DNA from: a virus
Direction: 5' to 3' (one strand)
IMG/VR virus record: IMGVR_UViG_3300008050_000093
Location: 1 to 43,928 of that record
DNA: 43,928 nt
Shown here in pieces: positions 7,827 to 16,426 of the stretch (position 1 is its first letter; each line of letters begins with the position of its first letter). Both the position numbers and the translations under genes were made by a program. Below the pieces are notes generated by a model. That model saw only the letters and a list, made by a program, of their open reading frames with translations. It was not told the DNA's origin and made no database searches.

Positions 7827-9100
7827 CCTAACTCCTCTTCCAACTTGTTGTTGTCATTTGATAAAAACTTAGGGTTGGTGATCCAACGAACACCATCACC
7901 CACCTCAAAGCCCAGGCTATAAGCTGACTCGCTGAAACACATCGTTGTGTATCTGCACTTTGAACCTGGACGCTTACACAATGGCAGACGGGGATGACTA
8001 TAATTAATATCAGACAAGTCGCCAAACGCAGCGTCCCACTTCAGATCTGATATCCGCCTCGCTACCCCATACGCCTCCTTGGCGCAGCGCACTATATCAT
8101 TCTCAGTAATCTGCGTCCAATCTGATATATATAGCGTTCTGTCTACTCTTTTCTTAAGCGACTCAATGTACTCAGCATACGGAGCAACATCAATTTCATT
8201 GTCTTCGCAAAACTTAATAAAGTTCCAACTCGCTATCCTAGCATTAGCAGCTTTAGAGATTTTCCCGCTTTTTAGAAAAGTCGGATGGCGTGCAAGCGCA
8301 CTGCTCGTTGCCTCAAAGATATAGCCACCTACTCGGCCACTACCTGAAAAATCAATATGCCCGTTCTTGAGCATCCAGTCCAGCATCCAACAGTAACCAG
8401 GCATCTGCAAATCAATAAGTGATGCCGTTCGATACGATTCAGGCGAAGCTGTGTACTTGTGGTCTAAAACCCACGCATCACCAGTTTCTCGGTGCAAAAC
8501 AATTACATCCGCACGACCAATGTAGTAATAAGGCTTCTGGATTACAGAACACCTACCATCCTTTCCTTCTCCGGTACGCGCCTCTCTGAACCCGTATTCC
8601 TCTGCCATTAAAGCCGCATCAGGGGAGAATACATTGTCTGTGTCCTTCTCCATTATTGGAGCGCATAGCGCCTGCTCCACGGCTACAATACGATATTTTG
8701 ATGATGGAGCGCGACCGCGATACTGAATGTAACCATACATGGAGCGGCTTAGCCTCTCCACGTCAGTACGCCACTCGTCCTCTGGCACTAATCCGACTTT
8801 AGACTGCTCAGACCAATCAGATTCAATTTTCTCAAGGGGATCTGTCCATACAGCATCATCGAACTCAGTATCGTGGGCCATCCAATGACGATAAACCGAC
8901 TCCATGATGAGGTGCCAAGCACTCCCAATCCGTAAAGGCCGATCTGTAACTAGCGGCCTAAGATTCTCAGTGTACTGAAACCAATTCCAGCGCGGGCACA
9001 ACAATGTGCTGCGCTCAGAATTGGTAACAACAAATGCGTCCCACGGAAGACCATGGATTTCACAATCCTCATAGCGAGGGATTACAATTTTTGGGGTCAC
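7820..9100 (-). CDS. PD-(D/E)XK exonuclease with Fe-S cysteines (RecB/Cas4-like)
   Basis: A 426-residue nuclease. Residues 58-75 (IGSAWHLIMESVYRHW region) give the G-x-x-x-H helix of the RecB nuclease family. GRADVIV (195-201) and VLDHKYT (211-217) supply the D and D-x-K catalytic residues. Four cysteines, one near the N-terminus (Cys35) and three near the end (Cys375, Cys382, Cys388, the last two spaced C-x5-C), match the iron-sulfur clasp of AddB, Cas4 and Dna2. It would resect DNA ends to feed the adjacent annealase. Start is GTG with AGGAGG four bases upstream. The Shine-Dalgarno begins three bases after the tRNA 3' end. Confidence 0.88.
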   Translation of the reverse strand: MTPKIVIPRYEDCEIHGLPWDAFVVTNSERSTLLCPRWNWFQYTENLRPLVTDRPLRIGSAWHLIMESVYRHWMAHDTEFDDAVWTDPLEKIESDWSEQSKVGLVPEDEWRTDVERLSRSMYGYIQYRGRAPSSKYRIVAVEQALCAPIMEKDTDNVFSPDAALMAEEYGFREARTGEGKDGRCSVIQKPYYYIGRADVIVLHRETGDAWVLDHKYTASPESYRTASLIDLQMPGYCWMLDWMLKNGHIDFSGSGRVGGYIFEATSSALARHPTFLKSGKISKAANARIASWNFIKFCEDNEIDVAPYAEYIESLKKRVDRTLYISDWTQITENDIVRCAKEAYGVARRISDLKWDAAFGDLSDINYSHPRLPLCKRPGSKCRYTTMCFSESAYSLGFEVGDGVRWITNPKFLSNDNNKLEEELGW

Positions 9101-9113
9101 TCTGCCTCCTGAA

Positions 9114-9186
9114 CTGGAGCGGCAGGACTCGAACCTGCAACCTTCCGATTAACAGTCGGATGCACTGCCAGTTGTGCTACACTCCA
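9114..9186 (-). tRNA. tRNA-Asn(GTT)
   Basis: A 73-base sequence that folds into a full cloverleaf on the minus strand. Acceptor stem TGGAGTG pairs with CGCTCCA (one G-T wobble). D-stem is GCAC/GTGC, anticodon stem TCCGA/TCGGA with loop CTGTTAA (anticodon GTT, reading AAC/AAT), and T-stem GCAGG/CCTGC with loop TTCGAGT. The discriminator base is G, as expected for Asn. No CCA is encoded. It touches the helicase stop codon on one side and lies 13 bases before the nuclease start on the other, so it must be cut from an mRNA-like transcript. Confidence 0.93.
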
Positions 9187-10812
9187 TCACCCACTACATA
9201 CGCGACCGGAGGACATATGGCGACCAGGTTTCTCCACCACGTCCAGCACCTCTAGCGCATCGGGCAATTCCAGTGGTTCGAGGCTGTGAACGCAATCACC
9301 ATACTCGCTCCTATAGGCGTTAGATCTCACCCGCCACTGGGCCTCGAACTCCCCAGAATCGACTAACTCGAATACCAATGGCTGCATACCTGCTAATCGT
9401 AAGGTCCGCCCGACCCGCTGCTTAGCTGTACCCACGTTCCTTCCGGCTGATGTGTTTATTGCACAATCTAGGACAGGGAGATCTAACCCCTCGTCAGCTA
9501 GCTGAGTTGCCACCAAAACGCTGACATTACCCTTACGCACATCATCTATCATTTTCTTTCGCTCTGACTTCTTAAAATCTGATGTGACACCAACAACGGA
9601 TATCCCCTGCCAGTTTAATCGCGCAACAAGCTTATTAACGGATGATTTTCTCGGAGTTAATACCAAAACAGTTCGCTTGTGGCTGGTTGCAGCTTTCACA
9701 AGCTCTACAATTATCGCTATTCGTGAACTGTCGTTACTCATCTCAGTAACAGCTTTGCTGTAATTCAAATTGCCAGTTTCAAACTGACTAGAATACGGAA
9801 GCCTATGATTGCAGCGGTTGCAGTAAACCTGCTCATCTATATGCTGAGACTCAACACATTTGATCCATTTCTTGCACCCTGGACACTTCGCCTTCGATGG
9901 ATAACAATCCTCCGGCGCCTGCCAGCCTGTCCATACAGGAATAATCTTTGGACTCATTAAATAGTTTTCTTTAATTAAAGCCTTAGTATCTATCTTATAA
10001 AGCAAATTGCCAATCATGCTTTCAATCAAAATCCCAAGCCCATCACTCCTCTCAGGAGTAGCCGTCAATCCCCAACGAAAGCGAGCGGGAAACTCATTCA
10101 TTAACTTTGACCATGTGCGTGCAGGAATATGATGACACTCGTCAGTAAGCACGACACCAGCACTCTTGATTAACGGAAACGCTAGCTCACCAGCACTAAC
10201 TAAGGTCTGGATCATGCAAACCGACACCTCGCCTGGCATCAGGGGGGACAAATCGCTCTTGGCTGTCCCAGAAACCACTCTAGGAGCCGTCCCAGACATG
10301 CGATGGACCCTAGACCTCCACTGCTGGTAAATATCGTCCGTGTGGACCAATATGACCGCAGACTCCCCAGTGGTTAGAATTGCCGCGCAGCCTAGCTCAG
10401 TCTTTCCAGCACCACAGGGCATCTGGACTACGCCTTGTACACATTTGTGCATCCTCTCTAATGCCTGTTGTTGGTAGGGCCTTAACGTTACATTAAAGTC
10501 TTCAATAGGATGAAAGCCGTGAGACTCAGTTACAACAGAATTAGTTAAGAAGATTGGACTTAAATTGTATCGTTTTAATAGCTCTCGCACTCTACTCAGA
10601 GCGCCGCGAGGAACCTCAATCCAGTTCTTGTAATGACGGTAAAGAACAATCGTCTCAGGAACGTTCCTTAGAGAACGGTTGAACTTCTTACGACGCACGT
10701 ACTCAGGATTCTCTACCGTAAAATCCTTCACAATCTCATGATAGCAAGCGTCAGGCAGTCGCTGAACATCAATCCCGATCACGCTGCCGATTTTGATGCG
10801 TATCTGATCCAC
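9187..10812 (-). CDS. SF2 DExH helicase with inserted zinc ribbon
   Basis: A superfamily 2 helicase of about 541 residues resembling UvsW/XPB-type branch-migration enzymes. Motifs in order: YQQQALERM, Walker A MPCGAGKTE, DECHH, TATPERSDG, then the second lobe with VLVLTPRKSS, ATQLADEGLDLP and QRVGRTLR. Between the lobes is a four-cysteine ribbon (CPGC and CNRC about 20 residues apart). I prefer the GTG at 10812, because AGGTGAT matches the 16S tail just upstream and the protein then begins MDQIRIKIGSVIGID. An ATG at 10905 would add 31 Gly/Val-rich residues and has no ribosome site. It probably remodels recombination or replication intermediates. Confidence 0.88.
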   Translation of the reverse strand: MDQIRIKIGSVIGIDVQRLPDACYHEIVKDFTVENPEYVRRKKFNRSLRNVPETIVLYRHYKNWIEVPRGALSRVRELLKRYNLSPIFLTNSVVTESHGFHPIEDFNVTLRPYQQQALERMHKCVQGVVQMPCGAGKTELGCAAILTTGESAVILVHTDDIYQQWRSRVHRMSGTAPRVVSGTAKSDLSPLMPGEVSVCMIQTLVSAGELAFPLIKSAGVVLTDECHHIPARTWSKLMNEFPARFRWGLTATPERSDGLGILIESMIGNLLYKIDTKALIKENYLMSPKIIPVWTGWQAPEDCYPSKAKCPGCKKWIKCVESQHIDEQVYCNRCNHRLPYSSQFETGNLNYSKAVTEMSNDSSRIAIIVELVKAATSHKRTVLVLTPRKSSVNKLVARLNWQGISVVGVTSDFKKSERKKMIDDVRKGNVSVLVATQLADEGLDLPVLDCAINTSAGRNVGTAKQRVGRTLRLAGMQPLVFELVDSGEFEAQWRVRSNAYRSEYGDCVHSLEPLELPDALEVLDVVEKPGRHMSSGRVCSG

Positions 10813-10952
10813 TTCATCACCTGTAATGAGGGCCAGGGCCGCAAGACCCTGACCCACCACAACAACAGGAAGGTTGCCGGACGGAGGGAAACCTCGTCCC
10901 GACATTACACATATACCAAATATACACCGATCCGGCTACATCGCCAGCCAAT

Positions 10953-11666
10953 TCACCCAATGCCCCATTCCGGGTATACCCTGAAAGCGGCGAGCGGACC
11001 CCAGTTATCCTCATATAACGCAACCCCGTTATTCCCCTCGGTATTTCTGCTCTCTTTCAGCGTTTCTTTCTGCATAGTGTAAAAAAGTAGGCGTTTTACC
11101 TTACCCCGATAGGATAGAGATTTCCAATCTTGATTATACTTAGGATGCTTAACACGACCCTTTCGGCTCTGCCTCGTCCCCCTTTGGGGGGCTGGGGGGG
11201 ATAATTCTTTCTTTGTTGTAGTATTATTAGTATTATTAATAATACTTGTCACAATGGGCTTTGCACGCTTATTTTTAAGCAGTCCTAGCCGAAAACACAG
11301 CTTCTTTAGTTCGCGCCACACCGAGCCAGAAATGAACAAATGCGTACCATATCGATGGCCGTATTTTGGTTTCCTTGGCTGGAACCCAAGCTTAGTAATT
11401 GTTCGTCGGACCTGTTTACGCGGAAGCTGACTCCAACCAACAATATCCTTCAAGGCAGACCACGCATTTCTAGATGTCTGAGGACTGTAATTCTTGTTCT
11501 TAGACAAATATGATGGACAAATTTCAACACATCGAGGCAGACCGCGCCAATTAGCATAGTTTGGTCTCTTACTCACTAATGCGATTATTATATCTTTTGC
11601 GGCTTCAACTAAACGAGGTCTGTCAGATTCGTTAGTCTGTAGCCATCTTTCGATTTCTACGATCAC
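10953..11666 (-). CDS. Basic DNA-binding-like protein, unknown
   Basis: A 237-residue protein, strongly basic. The first 130 residues are helical with a winged-helix feel (SRNAWSALKDIVGW, RKQVRRTITKLGF, GTHLFISGSVWRELKKL). This resembles phage replication-initiation or transcription factors but is not a confident match. Residues about 140-165 are a Thr/Asn then Pro-rich linker (INNTNNTTT, LSPPAPQRG), encoded by an AT palindrome and long C runs. The tail is Lys/Arg-rich. Start is GTG with GGAAGGA about nine bases upstream. It precedes the SF2 helicase. The odd base composition in the middle may mark a fusion point. Confidence 0.5.
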   Translation of the reverse strand: MIVEIERWLQTNESDRPRLVEAAKDIIIALVSKRPNYANWRGLPRCVEICPSYLSKNKNYSPQTSRNAWSALKDIVGWSQLPRKQVRRTITKLGFQPRKPKYGHRYGTHLFISGSVWRELKKLCFRLGLLKNKRAKPIVTSIINNTNNTTTKKELSPPAPQRGTRQSRKGRVKHPKYNQDWKSLSYRGKVKRLLFYTMQKETLKESRNTEGNNGVALYEDNWGPLAAFRVYPEWGIG

Positions 11667-11750
11667 GGCTTGCGGTCCTTCCAGGCTCCATTCGTAGCAG
11701 GTATAGCCAATTTACGCCAACAGTTTAGCGAAAATGACGCCCAGAATACC

Positions 11751-12212
11751 CTATTCGGGCGCCACGACTTCAGACGCATCCGGCGCTGACCCTTGTTGTT
11801 TAGCGGGTATCGGAATTCCTGCTAAATTTGCAATTTCAGCAACCTCTGCGACCCTCATTCCAAAAAAACTTAGAATAATTGCAAATATAATAAATAGAGT
11901 CTGTGGATTAATTAGGCTTCTTACCCATTTCTGGCGATCGAGATTAGCTTGTAGCTCTAACTGTTCCCGCCTCGCCCGGTACTCTCTAGACTCTTTCGCA
12001 CGCCTCTCCTCATCCTTCATTCTTTCTTTAAGAATCTCCTTCACTTCCATCTGAGATGTAGACAACGACTTAAAACGTTCTTCAGCACGAAAATCGCTAT
12101 GCTCAAGGGAAAGATGCACCTTGGCAACGTCAATCTTTAGCGTATTCACGTCCTCCTCCAATGTTTCAAGGCGCTGAGAGTTGCGGTCTACTTTAGATTC
12201 TAGCTCACCCAT
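11751..12212 (-). CDS. Coiled-coil protein with C-terminal membrane helix
   Basis: A 153-residue protein. Residues about 2-90 are a continuous charged coiled coil (LESKVDRNSQRLETLEEDV, then EERRAKESREYRARREQL). A transmembrane helix follows at about 105-120 (TLFIIFAIILSFFGM), and then a short Ala/Pro tail. The plan resembles XhlA-type holin partners and other lysis-associated proteins, which anchor a helical bundle at the membrane. No adjacent endolysin was found, so lysis is only a suggestion. The ATG at 12212 follows AGG by four bases and overlaps the previous gene by eight. A TTG eleven codons earlier is possible but lies fully inside that gene. Confidence 0.6.
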   Translation of the reverse strand: MGELESKVDRNSQRLETLEEDVNTLKIDVAKVHLSLEHSDFRAEERFKSLSTSQMEVKEILKERMKDEERRAKESREYRARREQLELQANLDRQKWVRSLINPQTLFIIFAIILSFFGMRVAEVAEIANLAGIPIPAKQQGSAPDASEVVAPE

Positions 12213-12558
12213 CAATCCTGGCCTTCTTTCGCTCCTGGCGAGCAAGTCTCCGCGCCTCCCTGCGCGATTTCCTTACCTCTCTCCGCGCCTGTCTTGACTC
12301 GGGATCTCCTGATATAGCTTTAATTAATGATGAAACTAACTTAATAACTGGTCCGTCTAAAGCCTCAGCAACCGCACCAGCAGGACCATTAATTATTGAG
12401 GCAAAATCAATACGATCATCAATCTGGTCAATAATGAACTCGTCTAAATCATTATCGTTCTTATTCTTGTCATCTAAAAAATTATCAGCAGACTCTAAAA
12501 GGCCCTCCCAGGGAATAGATTTTAAAATGTCTGCCGCATTAAGCCTATCCAAACTCAT
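12205..12558 (-). CDS. Hypothetical protein with strongly basic C-terminus
   Basis: A 117-residue protein of unknown function. The first half is acidic (DNFLDDKNKNDNDLDEFI, DDRIDF) and the middle has a Gly/Ala-rich amphipathic segment (GPAGAVAEALDG, VIKLVSSLIKAIS). The last 30 residues are almost all Arg, Lys, Ala and Glu (RREVRKSRREARRLARQE), so it may bind nucleic acid or a membrane surface. GGGGTG lies before the ATG, which overlaps the previous stop by four bases (ATGA). It sits between the helix-turn-helix protein and the coiled-coil membrane protein, in what would be the usual place for lysis or tail accessory genes. Confidence 0.55.
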   Translation of the reverse strand: MSLDRLNAADILKSIPWEGLLESADNFLDDKNKNDNDLDEFIIDQIDDRIDFASIINGPAGAVAEALDGPVIKLVSSLIKAISGDPESRQARREVRKSRREARRLARQERKKARIDG

Positions 12559-13361
12559 GATGACACCCCAGATGCACTCGTTTCGTTATTCATGATCTCA
12601 GCACGGTCCTTAAGCTCTTTAGCCGCAACTAATGCACCCAAAATCGCAACCGACTCCCGAGCATCTTCTAACATGGCAGACAAAATATCCTGACCTAACG
12701 CCTTGGCCTGCTTAACACGGACAGTTTCAATTATAAACCCAGTGCCCTCCTCGCTACCAAGATGATTATCCTCATACTCATTTCTTATCTTCAGTAAAAT
12801 AGGCAGATCTTTCATGCTGCATTTGATCTCACCTGAAGCAATACGACGAGCCAACAAACCGATCGCACCATCAACCAGAGCCTTGTGCTTCCGACGCATT
12901 TCCTCACGTCTCTTCTTTTCCTTGTGCTCCTGACGAGTCGGAGCAGTGGCCTTGTGGACCTCCTCTGCTACAGTTGCCGGAATTGGAGTAGTCGGCATAA
13001 ACGGAACTGCCAAATACTTCTCTACCTCAATCAATTCCCGAAGCTTATAACGATCGTAAAAACGTTTTCTGTAAATAGCCTGAGCGCAAACATCAGGTAG
13101 CTCTACAGAGTCAACGCGATCTAACCATGACCACCGCTTCTTCCACTGCATTACGACATTTGGATGACGCTCAATAGCACGCCCAGCAGCCGCCTGATTA
13201 CGCTTGCGTGGATTCTGCATCGCCCACAAAAGAAAACAGCGATAGGCCATCTCTGGCTCTTTGCGGATGCGCTCTAGGGGCGACTTTAGCTGCGAAACGT
13301 TCACAGGCTTGGCAGCGCGTCTCTTTTCAGGCTTACGCCCGCTTTCAGTCATATCATCCAT
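12555..13361 (-). CDS. Helix-turn-helix protein resembling small terminase subunits
   Basis: A 268-residue protein. Residues about 38-90 (YRCFLLWAMQNPRKRN, GRAIERHPNVVMQWKKRWSW, LDRVDSVE) follow the layout of phage small-terminase DNA-binding domains, in which a helix-turn-helix ends in a basic W-x-x-R-W-x-W phrase. A basic coiled segment (EHKEKKRREEMRRKHKALV) leads to a C-terminal helical region that could oligomerise. The start has GAGGTTTAG directly upstream. It is encoded about 27 kb downstream of TerL, after the tail genes, which is an unusual position, so a regulatory or tail role is not excluded. No other small-terminase candidate is visible in the window. Confidence 0.55.
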   Translation of the reverse strand: MDDMTESGRKPEKRRAAKPVNVSQLKSPLERIRKEPEMAYRCFLLWAMQNPRKRNQAAAGRAIERHPNVVMQWKKRWSWLDRVDSVELPDVCAQAIYRKRFYDRYKLRELIEVEKYLAVPFMPTTPIPATVAEEVHKATAPTRQEHKEKKRREEMRRKHKALVDGAIGLLARRIASGEIKCSMKDLPILLKIRNEYEDNHLGSEEGTGFIIETVRVKQAKALGQDILSAMLEDARESVAILGALVAAKELKDRAEIMNNETSASGVSS

Positions 13362-13781
13362 CTAAACCTCTACGCTTACAGTATATTCTAAAATCTCTTT
13401 TCCATCAGGATGCGTCAATGTAATCGTAGCTAATAAATCACCATACGATTCAAGATGGGGACGACCATCAACATTAGAAACAATAGCTAAATCCCATACA
13501 AATAAGATTGTACGGCCCTCCCACTTGGCCACCTGGCAATAAGTTGTACCAAGTTGCATTATCTTGGCCTTCCAGCCAAGCATTAAGTCAGGTATATCCG
13601 ATACAGATCCGGCTTGGAAATCCTCCTCAATGTCAGCCATTTCCATTGTTGAAAAACTTAATCCATTTCCAGATAGCTTCTCATCAGGAATACTTGAAAT
13701 AATTGTGCTTTTTATCGTATTTGAAAAAGTGTTCAAGTCCAAAGCGGACGCCTGATTTCGATCGTAACTAAACAAACTCAT
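13362..13781 (-). CDS. Tail-region hypothetical protein
   Basis: A 139-residue protein of unknown function encoded after the two giant tail-tip proteins. The second half is beta-rich with regular strands (AKIMQLGTTYCQVAKWEG, TILFVWDLAIVS, LATITLTHPDGKEILEYTV), suggesting a small structural domain such as a tail-tip or fibre component. The ATG has GGGAG seven bases upstream and overlaps the stop of the preceding gene by one base. No enzymatic or metal motif is visible. Confidence 0.6.
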   Translation of the reverse strand: MSLFSYDRNQASALDLNTFSNTIKSTIISSIPDEKLSGNGLSFSTMEMADIEEDFQAGSVSDIPDLMLGWKAKIMQLGTTYCQVAKWEGRTILFVWDLAIVSNVDGRPHLESYGDLLATITLTHPDGKEILEYTVSVEV

Positions 13782-16426
13782 TAAATGCTCCCAGACTGAG
13801 AACCAGCCATCCCTGCGGCGGCGCCGCCCAGCTTATCGTAGAGGAGCCATAACCGGACACCAATTCGACACCGGCCACCCTCTAGCTCTAATTTTTCAAC
13901 TGTAGCTGTGATCTCTGAATCAGAAATATCTGAATCAGTTATTGTGATGTTATCACCAAGGTTTAAAGTAATAAATAAAGGCTGGAAACAATCGTACTCA
14001 ACATAGTATGAGGGAAGAGCAAAATGATCTACAAGCCAGTCTAAAACATAATCAGCCACAATCGAACTATAAATAAGAGGAGAATCAATAACCGCACGCT
14101 CTCGTAATCCTGCCTGCTCCTGGCTAATCCTGCACAGGGTGCTGTTGTTCCTGTCCCTAGACGCATAACTATTATGCGTATTTGTTACGGGATCAAAATT
14201 ATAGCGAAGCGTAAATTGATTACTTAATGACGATTTTGCTGTTTCCTTAATGGCTGTAGATCTATCTAATAACGGAGCCTGACCCGCTACCAATCGCATA
14301 CGAATTCCTCCTCGTGTTCGATCTGTAACTACAGGACCATAGCCACCGTTTCCCCATGCCATTGATACCATAGGGAAACTGGCGCATAACGTAGATTCAA
14401 TATACTCTATCGCAGAGGCGGAATCGGCGCCCCCTGAGCCATTTACAATGACTGCTGGTTTGGCGATGTTAGGTATTTTGGACTCAGCAATAGCAAAGAG
14501 ATTATCGCTAATCCCATGATGGCCCAATGTGCTCCAGTTGGTACATAAACGCTTAATAACTTTAATGATATTCTCATCAGGAGCACCACCGTCCCGAGAA
14601 CCACTTACAAAAACACTGGTGTTGTCTGACCATCCGCCAAGAGTTGTTGCCTTAACCTCTCCCCATACGCCATTTAATATATAGCCGCCCCTCGCAGTCG
14701 TAACTAAATCAATATCAGTATTGTTGGTTTTGGTAAGACTGATTTTACCCCCAGTTATGGTGGCCATAACTCCAGTTTTGTTATACACATTATTGATGAG
14801 TGAACGGAGAAGTCCCCCTATGTCATCATCTTGAATTCCACTTTCCTCTTCCCCTTCAAACTGAAGGCGAATTCTGTAACCGCTTCCGTGTGCCACATGA
14901 AACGCTATAACTCCGGTTTCCGTATACCTCTCAGCAAATTCAGCAATAAGAGTTGATGAGTTATCATCAACTTGAACACTGACCGAGCCGCTGTCTACGA
15001 GATCTACTCCACGAACAGTAATATCACCAGGATTTAATACTCCTGCATTTACATTATCAGCAGCAACCCATCCTGATGAGGTGGAATTTACAAGAATTGG
15101 GTCAGAAGTCCCATTTAGAATGTTTGTTCCATTTGCATTAGCCTGAAGAATAAAGTTCGGATTAGCCGACATAATGTCAACCCCCTCTATTACAATATCT
15201 CCTGGGAAAATCGTCATTCCTCCATTTACAGGCGCCTCAGCCTCCCAAACCGCATCACCAGTTGAAAATTCTACTTTCCAATAGTTAGCGCCAGTTCCGT
15301 CATTCACCTTAGAAAAGGTATATGGATAATAACGATTGGCTGAGCCATAATCTACTCCATCAACATTTACGGTAGAAGGCGTAACATCAGAGGCGAACCA
15401 GCATAGAAAATAAGGGGGAGTTGCAGCAGATAGACGAATAGCTGGAACATTAACTGGGCTGTTGAAAACAAGAGGATAACGATAACCAACGTAACTCTCT
15501 GGAACTGTAGTGGAGCCAGCCTGAGTGATGGAGCCAGCCCCAGGCACGCCATTTAAGATGAGTCCTCCATTAGAGGTAAACTCAAGTTTGACTTGGGGAT
15601 CTATTTCCCCACCACCTCTAGCCGTGAGCGTCATGAGTCCATTTGTAGCAACGCTGGTAACAGAAGTAGTAGAAGAAAGGGCATTGATAGCCACAGCCAA
15701 TGTTCCAGTACCGTCACCAGCAGTTACAACTATATTTGAACCTGTATGAATATCAGTCCCGTTAATTTTGATGTCATCTGCTATGACAGTGCCCGCCATT
15801 ACAGTAGACAGGGCAGACCAAGTAGCTGATAATGCTGTATTAGCCTGAACTGTATAAGGAGTAATTAATAAGTCGCTAGTCTCTAGGGGATCTACAATTT
15901 CTGTTTCTATGATCTCATCTACGGCACCAAATGTGACGCCACCGCTCATGTCTCCAAGCATCAAAACATATCTAAGTTCCCAATCTTGATTGCCTATGAG
16001 TAATGAAACCTCAGCCCACCCTGCAATGAATCTCCCTTCAGAAATAATTGAATAGGGATTCATATTATTCTCAGCAAAAGAGATTGCGAAACTACGAGCA
16101 GAAGAAGATCCAGTACCAAGGGAATACTGCTGATTGACTCTTGGCTGTTGCATTAAAATGGGCTCGTACACTATTTCAGTGACAGGACCAGAAGCTGGAG
16201 TACGGCGATAGGCGGTGATGGGATCTGTCGATACACGTAATCGTTGACCACCACCGAAAACCATGTCGATACACATGTGCATTCCCAAGAGAAGTGGATC
16301 TTTGCGAATCTGATCAGTCCAATGCTCGTTAAGCTTTCCCCTCGGACCACTTGTTAACTCACGGAATTCCTCAATTGCCCAAAATCGATACGCAAGAGCA
16401 TCCCAGTCTGGACCCCCAATCGGCAT
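13781..16426 (-). CDS. Tail-tip/hub protein with hook-IN-like inserts
   Basis: An 881-residue tail protein. The N-terminal 190 residues and the C-terminal 280 residues look like a tail hub. The C-terminal stretch PSYYVEYDCFQPLFITLNLG followed by DNITITD and VEKLELEGGRCRIGVRLW is the usual beta-strand ending of phage hub and tip proteins. Between them lie several modules with G-D-I-x-I-x-G-x-D-I openings. One at about 212-305 (IKINGTDI, GDGTGTLAVAINAL, GLILNGV) is homologous to a module in the preceding tail gene. Others start near 408 and 466, and one continues to about 598. This module resembles the flagellin hook-IN motif. GGAGGTCTG lies right before the ATG. Confidence 0.8.
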   Translation of the reverse strand: MPIGGPDWDALAYRFWAIEEFRELTSGPRGKLNEHWTDQIRKDPLLLGMHMCIDMVFGGGQRLRVSTDPITAYRRTPASGPVTEIVYEPILMQQPRVNQQYSLGTGSSSARSFAISFAENNMNPYSIISEGRFIAGWAEVSLLIGNQDWELRYVLMLGDMSGGVTFGAVDEIIETEIVDPLETSDLLITPYTVQANTALSATWSALSTVMAGTVIADDIKINGTDIHTGSNIVVTAGDGTGTLAVAINALSSTTSVTSVATNGLMTLTARGGGEIDPQVKLEFTSNGGLILNGVPGAGSITQAGSTTVPESYVGYRYPLVFNSPVNVPAIRLSAATPPYFLCWFASDVTPSTVNVDGVDYGSANRYYPYTFSKVNDGTGANYWKVEFSTGDAVWEAEAPVNGGMTIFPGDIVIEGVDIMSANPNFILQANANGTNILNGTSDPILVNSTSSGWVAADNVNAGVLNPGDITVRGVDLVDSGSVSVQVDDNSSTLIAEFAERYTETGVIAFHVAHGSGYRIRLQFEGEEESGIQDDDIGGLLRSLINNVYNKTGVMATITGGKISLTKTNNTDIDLVTTARGGYILNGVWGEVKATTLGGWSDNTSVFVSGSRDGGAPDENIIKVIKRLCTNWSTLGHHGISDNLFAIAESKIPNIAKPAVIVNGSGGADSASAIEYIESTLCASFPMVSMAWGNGGYGPVVTDRTRGGIRMRLVAGQAPLLDRSTAIKETAKSSLSNQFTLRYNFDPVTNTHNSYASRDRNNSTLCRISQEQAGLRERAVIDSPLIYSSIVADYVLDWLVDHFALPSYYVEYDCFQPLFITLNLGDNITITDSDISDSEITATVEKLELEGGRCRIGVRLWLLYDKLGGAAAGMAGSQSGSI

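Noticed and set aside
9114-9186. tRNA gene as a prophage attachment site
   Set aside because: No integrase, excisionase or duplicated tRNA end is visible. The tRNA lies inside a phage operon.
10817-11023. 68-residue minus-strand frame between the basic protein and the SF2 helicase
   Set aside because: It overlaps both neighbours in another frame, is Cys/Gly-rich without pattern, and has no ribosome site.
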